NCBI GenBank assembly: GCA_903837255.1
Contig: CAILTZ010000684.1
Coordinates: 1-5,631, forward strand
Length of the DNA stretch: 5,631 nucleotides
Source of the DNA: an uncultured Pirellula sp.
GTDB lineage: Bacteria; Planctomycetota; Planctomycetia; Pirellulales; Pirellulaceae
Direction of reading: 5' to 3'
Positions 1 to 4,260 of the stretch are shown in pieces. Made by a program: the position numbers and the translations under genes. The notes beneath the pieces were generated by a model that was not told where the DNA came from, searched no databases, and was given only the letters and a program-made list of their open reading frames with translations. How positions within the stretch are numbered: position 1 is the first letter of the stretch; the number at the start of each line of letters is the position of its first letter.

Positions 1-84
1 GCCCCCGAGGAGCATGGGTCGTTTGCGCACGTAGTGATTGAGGGTGTTCCAAATCTTTTTTGTACAAATTCCCCCCTAAACTAA
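1..84 (+). CDS. Possible C-terminal end of a gene entering from the left edge
   Basis: The first forward frame is open from base 1 to a TAA stop at 82-84 and gives 27 residues ending in NSPLN. The two other forward frames stop earlier. The peptide has a plausible protein-like make-up (a hydrophobic strand pattern FAHVVIEGV), but 27 open codons are expected by chance fairly often. No family can be recognised. A minus-strand gene starting near base 30 and running off the left edge cannot be excluded. Confidence 0.22.
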   Translation, partial: APEEHGSFAHVVIEGVPNLFCTNSPLN

Positions 85-226
85 AGACCGTTGCTACTCG
101 ATCCGCCTGAATCGATACGATCGTCTTTTTCAAGGAACGTGGAACTTGCGTCATTGGGTTGAGCTATCGGTCCCGCCCTGGGATACCTTTCGAGTACGAG
201 TAAGAGTACGAGTAAAGACCGTTGCT
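82..226. repeat. 14-bp direct repeat pair, TAAAGACCGTTGCT
   Basis: The sequence TAAAGACCGTTGCT occurs at 82-95 and again, identically, at 213-226, with starts 131 bp apart. The flanking bases on both sides differ, so the identity ends sharply. Near the first copy is GCTACTC (93-99), and after the second is its reverse complement GAGTAGC (234-240). The role is unknown. A pair of regulator sites, a remnant of a small duplication or a member of a dispersed intergenic repeat are all possible. Confidence 0.7.
192..215. repeat. Tandem 12-bp duplication GAGTACGAGTAA x2
   Basis: GAGTACGAGTAA at 192-203 is followed directly by an identical copy at 204-215. Each unit is itself two near-identical hexamers, GAGTAC and GAGTAA. 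A further GAGTA lies at 234-238, and its reverse complement TACTC is at 95-99. The array runs into the second copy of the 14-bp direct repeat. It lies about 115 bp before the permease start and outside any coding region. Confidence 0.8.
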
Positions 227-244
227 GCGGACTGAGTAGCGGTT
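217..244 (+). promoter_or_regulatory. Possible RNA hairpin in the permease leader
   Basis: GACCGTTGCT (217-226) can pair with AGTAGCGGTT (235-244) around the 8-base loop GCGGACTG. The stem has ten pairs, three of them G-U, so it would be more stable as RNA than as a DNA cruciform. No U-run follows it, so it is not a standard terminator. It overlaps the second copy of the direct repeat, and the first copy does not form this hairpin. Its function is unknown and chance is possible. Confidence 0.25.
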
Positions 245-330
245 ACCTACTAAACCTCCTGAATAACCCTGTTTTTGTTAGGGATACTGGGGTTGAGGTA
301 CCGCTTGGGAAATCGTTACACTCATTGGCT

Positions 331-1467
331 ATGACTCGCATCGATCGTTATTTGATCGTACTTTTTGTCCGTGTATTCCTGGTTTGCTTCGTGACGCTAG
401 CCGGGCTGCTGATCATTGCGCAGATCTTTACGAATCTCGACGAACTGATCGAGTATGGGCGGATCCGCGGCAGTCTGCCCCTGGCCCTAGCCGAGTACTT
501 TGGGCCAGTCCTGCTGACGATCTTTGATCGGACTTGTGGGCTGACGGCGTTGCTATCGATGTTGTTCGTGGTTGCGTGGCTTTATCGAACGAACGAATGG
601 ACAGCCATGCTGGCAGCTGGGATTAGCAAGGCCCGAGTGATTCGGCCTCTGCTTGTCGTGTGCTTGATCGCATTCGGTGGGTCTGCGATAACTCGCGAGT
701 TGTGGATCCCCAAGTACAGTCACATCCTAACGCGCAATCCACAGGATTTACAAGGAACAGAGCGCGTCTTGCCCATTCGTCCCACCGAGGACGGTGAGTA
801 TGGCCTGCTGATCGCTGGTAAAAGTATAGCGAGCCAATCGCAGTCGATTCGGAGTCCTGTTTTTGTGATCTTTGGACCAGCATCCTCTCTGGTGGGACAG
901 ATCCAAGCCGAAACGGCTACCTATCAAACGGCTTCCGAGGATCGTCCGGCAGGATACCTACTTTCAGGACTTGGAAACGCCAAGTTTCTAACTCAGCCCT
1001 CCGTGGTGGTCGATGGGGTGGATTATCTACGGCTCCCATCAGATACAGCTTGGTTGAGCCCCGATCAGTGCTTTGTCCCAAGCAGCATCGAATTCGACAT
1101 GCTTCGAGGGAGCTCGGCGAAACAGTTTGCTTCAACGGCAGATCTAGTTTGGCGAGCGCGGAACCAAGGAGATTACTATGGAGACGACTTGCAGCTTCTG
1201 ATCCATCAGCGATTCCTGCAACCGTTTTCCGATGTGACACAACTGCTTTTGGGACTGCCGTTTGTACTGACGAGCCGCAGGCGAAACATTGTCCAGTTAA
1301 CGATCGCTTGTATGGCTACCTACGGCCTTTTCTTCGGCTTTTCGACGGTCCTCTCGATGCTTTCTGGATCGAGCTATTTGCTAACGCCAGCGGTGGCGAT
1401 CTGGACCCCTCTGATCGTCTTTGCCCCTTATGCCTACGCGAGAACGCGTCAGGCATTGATGGAATAG
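331..1467 (+). CDS. LptF/LptG-family lipopolysaccharide export permease
   Basis: This 378-residue inner-membrane protein fits the LptF/LptG (YjgP/YjgQ) family. In that family two permease subunits and the ATPase LptB extract lipopolysaccharide from the inner membrane and pass it to the periplasmic bridge. The start MTRIDRYL followed by a long hydrophobic segment is typical. Membrane segments are seen at roughly residues 8-33, 50-83 (probably two short passes or one long one) and 103-120. A soluble, strand-rich periplasmic region spans about 125-290, and three more segments lie near 298-313, 320-345 and 350-368. The length of about 380 fits the family. ATG 331 is preferred to TTG 325 because it gives the family-like N-terminus. 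No clear Shine-Dalgarno site precedes either. Whether it is LptF or LptG cannot be told from one subunit, and no partner gene is in the window. It converges on the isomerase gene with 26 bases between stops. Confidence 0.88.
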   Translation: MTRIDRYLIVLFVRVFLVCFVTLAGLLIIAQIFTNLDELIEYGRIRGSLPLALAEYFGPVLLTIFDRTCGLTALLSMLFVVAWLYRTNEWTAMLAAGISKARVIRPLLVVCLIAFGGSAITRELWIPKYSHILTRNPQDLQGTERVLPIRPTEDGEYGLLIAGKSIASQSQSIRSPVFVIFGPASSLVGQIQAETATYQTASEDRPAGYLLSGLGNAKFLTQPSVVVDGVDYLRLPSDTAWLSPDQCFVPSSIEFDMLRGSSAKQFASTADLVWRARNQGDYYGDDLQLLIHQRFLQPFSDVTQLLLGLPFVLTSRRRNIVQLTIACMATYGLFFGFSTVLSMLSGSSYLLTPAVAIWTPLIVFAPYAYARTRQALME

Positions 1468-1493
1468 ATCTTCTCAGGTGGATCGTCAGTGGA

Positions 1494-2327
1494 TCATACG
1501 TCGCACAAGAGGACAGCCTCTTTGAGACCTTGGTAAGCGTCTCTGGTGGGAATGAATTCTTGGCCGACGTATCCCTGGTAACCGAGCTTATAAAGTTTGC
1601 GCATGATTGGTGGGAAGTTGATTTCCTGCTCATCATCCAGTTCGTTTCTACCTGGGTTTCCTGCGACGTGAACATGGCCGATGATATCGATATGTTCATC
1701 GAGTCGTCTCATGAGATCCCCGTGCATGATCTGAACGTGGTAGACATCAAAGAGCATTTTGACCCGTGGGCTCTCTACGTTTCTGATGATCTGTGCAACT
1801 AGATCGATATCGTCCCCTTGGTAACCCGGATGGCCTTTCATGGGGTGAGATCCATCGCGAGTGTTCAGGTGTTCCAAGCATATCGTCACCTTGGATCGCT
1901 CGGCCAAACCCGCCAATTGTTTGAGCCCTTGGACGCAGTTTTCAATGCATTCATCGCGAGAGATCTCGCCGCTGGTGGGGTCTTCGGCGTCTCGCCATTT
2001 GTAACCGGTAAAAGCGATCACATTTGGGAATCCCGCTGCTGCGGTATCCTGTATGGCTTTGGTCATGCATTCGATGACCTGACCATGATAGGCCTTATTA
2101 TTGAGCCCCTTGACGAATGGGGCGCCGGGCATTCCGTTGGGAGCAAGGACGCAGGAAATGCCGTGCTTCTTGAGAGTTCCCCAATCCTCGAAGGGGACGA
2201 TTTCAACCGCATCGCAACCGAGTTCGCGGGTAACTTCGCACAGACGGTCGATCGACCAAAGGTCGCCGCAAGCTTGATAACACCAGCCGACGATCGATTG
2301 ACGAATATTTTTCTTTAGTGACAGCAT
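1494..2327 (-). CDS. Hydroxypyruvate isomerase-like TIM-barrel sugar isomerase
   Basis: This 277-residue protein matches the xylose isomerase-like TIM-barrel superfamily (AP endonuclease family 2), closest in feel to hydroxypyruvate isomerase (Hyi), which interconverts hydroxypyruvate and tartronate semialdehyde. Visible landmarks are the first strand SIVGWCY, then DAVEIVP, and CLEHLNTR with Glu152. They continue with LFDVYHVQIMHGD (Asp194, His197), GHVHVAGNPGRNE (His218, His220) and YVGQEFIP (Glu257). Glu152, Asp194, a residue around His220 and Glu257 correspond to the family's metal-binding and catalytic set. There is no signal peptide, so it should be cytoplasmic. The frame extends upstream to 2447, but ATG 2327 is chosen because the barrel begins just after it and the extra 40 residues look unlike protein. 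Only a weak GGAAA precedes it. No glyoxylate or glycerate gene is adjacent, so the substrate remains uncertain. Other 3-keto-sugar or inositol-type isomerases are alternatives. Confidence 0.85.
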   Translation of the reverse strand: MLSLKKNIRQSIVGWCYQACGDLWSIDRLCEVTRELGCDAVEIVPFEDWGTLKKHGISCVLAPNGMPGAPFVKGLNNKAYHGQVIECMTKAIQDTAAAGFPNVIAFTGYKWRDAEDPTSGEISRDECIENCVQGLKQLAGLAERSKVTICLEHLNTRDGSHPMKGHPGYQGDDIDLVAQIIRNVESPRVKMLFDVYHVQIMHGDLMRRLDEHIDIIGHVHVAGNPGRNELDDEQEINFPPIMRKLYKLGYQGYVGQEFIPTRDAYQGLKEAVLLCDV

Positions 2328-2366
2328 CGCATTTCCGAGGGGGGTAAAATGGAAAGGACAAACGGG

Positions 2367-2410
2367 GCGATTTTCATCGGCATCATTATTCACACTGCCG
2401 ATGAATTCGC
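2367..2410. promoter_or_regulatory. Imperfect inverted repeat between divergent genes
   Basis: TTCATCGGCA (2373-2382) is perfectly complementary to TGCCGATGAA (2396-2405) across a 13-base A/T-rich spacer. After a small mismatch (TT at 2371-2372 against T at 2406), the outer arms GCGA (2367-2370) and TCGC (2407-2410) also pair. It lies between two divergent genes with 39 bases from each end to the nearer start codon, so it is exactly centred. A dimeric regulator's operator acting on both genes is the simplest reading. No U-run follows on either strand, which argues against a terminator. The regulator is unknown. Confidence 0.5.
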
Positions 2411-2438
2411 TAGGACCAGATCGATCGATGAGGCGAAC

Positions 2439-2442
2439 GAGG
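2439..2442 (+). promoter_or_regulatory. Ribosome binding site supporting the DUF1501 start
   Basis: GAGG lies 7 bases before ATG 2450. The alternative in-frame ATG at 2480 has only a GTGGG directly against it, too close to serve. The site therefore favours the upstream start. Confidence 0.5.
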
Positions 2443-2449
2443 CTCAAAC

Positions 2450-3892
2450 ATGCTTACCATTCTAGGCTCGGAACGTGGGATGGGACCGGCTCCCAACCGC
2501 CGCAGAATCCTACAGGCGGGCTGTACGGGCTTGTTCTCGATCGGTTTGCCGAACGTTTTGCGACTCGAAGCCCTGGCAAATCCAAAGCAAAATCTTGTTC
2601 CAAAGTGCAAATCGGTGATCCTGCTGTTTCTCTTTGGAGGACCTAGCCAGCTGGAAACCTTTGACATGAAGCCCGATGCTCCCGAGAAAATTCGGGGGCC
2701 CTATCGCCCGATCTCTTCGCGAAACCCAGACTTGAGAATCTGCGAACACCTACCTCGCATGGCCGAACTAGCCGACAAGTACGCCGTCATACGAACCATG
2801 AGCCATTCGTTCAACGACCATAGTGGCGGCGCGCATTATCTGCAAACAGGGAAACGATGGCATGTTCCCATCGGTGGTGGATTTGCTCCCACACCACGCG
2901 ACTGGCCCTCCATGGGCTCGATTGTCGAATACGTCGACCAGCAACGACTCGGACTCGATCGAGAACTGCCTTCTTACATGGTTGTCCCCAATTCCCTGGG
3001 CCGCCTCCAAGAGGACGGGCAATATCCTAGGCCCGGTGAGCACGCAGGCTGGTTAGGTCAACGCTACAATCCTCTGACGACACGCATCGACAAAAGGAGC
3101 AAAGAGGATAACCCTTACTGGCGCGAATGCTCGGATCAAGAGCTCAACTACCGCATCTCTGGACTCGATCGACGCGAGGAGATCGTCCTGGATCGCTTGC
3201 AATCTCGGCAATCGCTCTTGACCCAACTAAACCGTCAGATTCGCAAGACCGCTGCAACCCAGGAGTCCGAGTTGGACGTCTTCCGTCAACGCGCCTTTGC
3301 CCTCGCAACTTCCGATGCCGCTAGAAACGCTTTGGATATTCGAAAAGAGTCCGATGCACTTCGAGACCGCTATGGTAGGCATCTGTTCGGCCAATCGACA
3401 CTCATGGCGCGTCGACTCATCGAGTCCGGAATCCGCTTTGTCACCGTCCAGTACGACTGCGTCGATGGATACAGTTGGGATTCCCATCGTAATAGCGACG
3501 ATGTTGGAAAGCATCTGCTGCCTACGTTTGACCAAGCTTGTTCGGCGTTGCTGATCGACTTGGAACAACGCGGTTTGCTCGACGAGACGCTGGTGATTGC
3601 GATGGGGGAGATGGGGCGGACGCCGACGGCTAATGCTCAATGGGGCCGTGACCACTGGAGCACCTTGTTCCCGGCAGTGCTCGCTGGCGGCAAGGTAAGA
3701 GGCGGGAATTTGATCGGCAGATCCGATAAAGATGCAGCCTATCCAATCGAACGGCCGGTATCTCCCGAAGACCTCGCAGCAACCGTCTATCATGCGCTCG
3801 GGATCGATCCGGAGATGCGGGTCTCGGATCTTCAGAATCGTCCAACACCGATCGTCGATGGGGGACGACCGGTGCTAGAACTCTGGAGCTGA
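2450..3892 (+). CDS. DUF1501 family protein with twin-arginine leader
   Basis: This 480-residue protein belongs to the DUF1501 family, an alkaline-phosphatase-superfamily-like group greatly expanded in planctomycetes and without a settled biochemical function. Residues 17-43 form a Tat-type leader: Arg-Arg-Arg-Ile-Leu-Gln, a hydrophobic stretch, then LEALA before NP, suggesting folded export across the inner membrane. Family landmarks follow: VILLFLFGGPSQLETFDMKP (56-75), HSFNDHSGGAHYLQTG (119-134), YSWDSHRN (341-348), MGEMGRTP (385-392), GRDHW (399-403) and PEDLAATVYHALGID (439-453). A charged, probably coiled region lies at about 225-305, where the sequence is rich in Arg, Gln and Leu. Length and end look complete. 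Family members commonly sit beside DUF1549/DUF1553 cytochrome-type partners, but none is present here. It diverges from the isomerase gene and converges on the 88-residue gene. The start at 2450 is supported by a GAGG site. Possible substrates (sulfated or phosphorylated compounds) are inference only. Confidence 0.92.
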   Translation: MLTILGSERGMGPAPNRRRILQAGCTGLFSIGLPNVLRLEALANPKQNLVPKCKSVILLFLFGGPSQLETFDMKPDAPEKIRGPYRPISSRNPDLRICEHLPRMAELADKYAVIRTMSHSFNDHSGGAHYLQTGKRWHVPIGGGFAPTPRDWPSMGSIVEYVDQQRLGLDRELPSYMVVPNSLGRLQEDGQYPRPGEHAGWLGQRYNPLTTRIDKRSKEDNPYWRECSDQELNYRISGLDRREEIVLDRLQSRQSLLTQLNRQIRKTAATQESELDVFRQRAFALATSDAARNALDIRKESDALRDRYGRHLFGQSTLMARRLIESGIRFVTVQYDCVDGYSWDSHRNSDDVGKHLLPTFDQACSALLIDLEQRGLLDETLVIAMGEMGRTPTANAQWGRDHWSTLFPAVLAGGKVRGGNLIGRSDKDAAYPIERPVSPEDLAATVYHALGIDPEMRVSDLQNRPTPIVDGGRPVLELWS

Positions 3893-3911
3893 TCGCAGGC
3901 GGACTCCTAGA

Positions 3912-4178
3912 TCAACCGTCAGCATGCTGGGCCATCATCCATCCCATGACCGCTTCGGATGTCGGGAATCGAATCCGATCTTTTCGAGAAAATCCCCGCT
4001 GGCTGACCCCGATCATTTTCCCGAGACGAAATAGTCCGATGTCCTTTGCTAGGTCATCGGGATTATCGGTTACCGTTTGATTCATGACGAACTCGACGGC
4101 CCAACGCGCCGCTGCTTGCGCGCTCTCACGAACCACAACCCCACGAAACGAACCACTCTGCACGTAGTACTTAGGCAT
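3912..4178 (-). CDS. Small conserved-type hypothetical protein, 88 residues
   Basis: I do not recognise a characterised family. The opening MPKYYVQSGSFRGVVV resembles, from memory, small proteins of unknown function in planctomycetes, which could not be checked here. It starts with a strand-like segment (KYYVQSG, then RGVVV), followed by an Ala-rich helix around residues 18-33 (SAQAAARWAVEFVM). A polar, acidic stretch (NPDDLAKDIG) and a basic C-terminal half with RKDRIRFPT come next. There is no signal peptide, membrane segment or cysteine, so it is likely cytoplasmic. Its ATG is preceded by GGAAAG ten bases upstream, a modest ribosome site. It lies 82 bases downstream of the sugar-phosphate transferase on the same strand and could be co-transcribed with it. 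It converges on the DUF1501 gene with 19 bases between stops. Confidence 0.72.
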   Translation of the reverse strand: MPKYYVQSGSFRGVVVRESAQAAARWAVEFVMNQTVTDNPDDLAKDIGLFRLGKMIGVSQRGFSRKDRIRFPTSEAVMGWMMAQHADG

Positions 4179-4260
4179 CCCTAATTAGCTTTCCAACTTT
4201 GCGAGAATCCGAAGCATGCGGCCGGTTGCCGATGTACGATCCGGCTTGAATACCGCCCTG
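4179..4260 (-). other. Gap between transferase and small gene, weak hairpin
   Basis: This 82-base gap holds GCCGG (4221-4225) and CCGGC (4241-4245), which can pair around a 15-base loop. The stem is only five pairs and no U-run follows on the minus strand, so it is at best a weak terminator or attenuator. The gap is long enough for the small gene to have its own promoter, but no clear promoter boxes are visible. Confidence 0.25.

Larger units (their letters stand above)
85..330. other. Non-coding region upstream of the permease gene
   Basis: About 246 bases without a supported gene. The permease frame is open back to a TGA at 160-162, but it offers only CTG codons as starts before the TTG at 325, and the extra peptide is serine/threonine-rich and unlike the family. 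The stretch holds a 14-bp direct repeat, a GAGTA-rich tandem array and a possible hairpin (listed separately). I found no convincing sigma-70 promoter; planctomycete promoters are poorly defined. Confidence 0.6.

Noticed and set aside
59..68. TTTGTACAAA palindrome as an operator
   Set aside because: It is a single 10-bp A/T-rich palindrome with no nearby gene start to regulate and no second copy; chance is adequate.
254..259. AGGAGG on the minus strand as a ribosome site
   Set aside because: No start codon lies at a suitable distance and no open frame follows on that strand.
325..330. TTG at 325 as start of the permease gene
   Set aside because: It adds only two residues, has no better ribosome site, and ATG 331 gives the N-terminus expected for the family.
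1050..1802. 250-codon open frame on the plus strand
   Set aside because: It overlaps the end of the permease gene and the antisense of the isomerase gene, both well supported. Its translation shows no domain and spans a convergent junction, so it is a shadow frame.
2328..2447. N-terminal 40-residue extension of the isomerase-like gene, starting at 2447
   Set aside because: The TIM barrel begins right after the ATG at 2327, the extension is low in hydrophobic structure, and it would run across the inverted repeat and whole divergent control region.
2510..2530. Lipoprotein cleavage site (Ala-Gly-Cys, Cys25) in the DUF1501 leader
   Set aside because: The -3 position is Gln instead of Leu or a similar residue, and the Cys is only a few residues after the twin arginines, before the hydrophobic stretch. 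A Tat leader cleaved later fits better.
3227..3793. 188-codon open frame on the minus strand
   Set aside because: It lies wholly antisense to the conserved C-terminal half of the DUF1501 gene, and its translation resembles no protein family.
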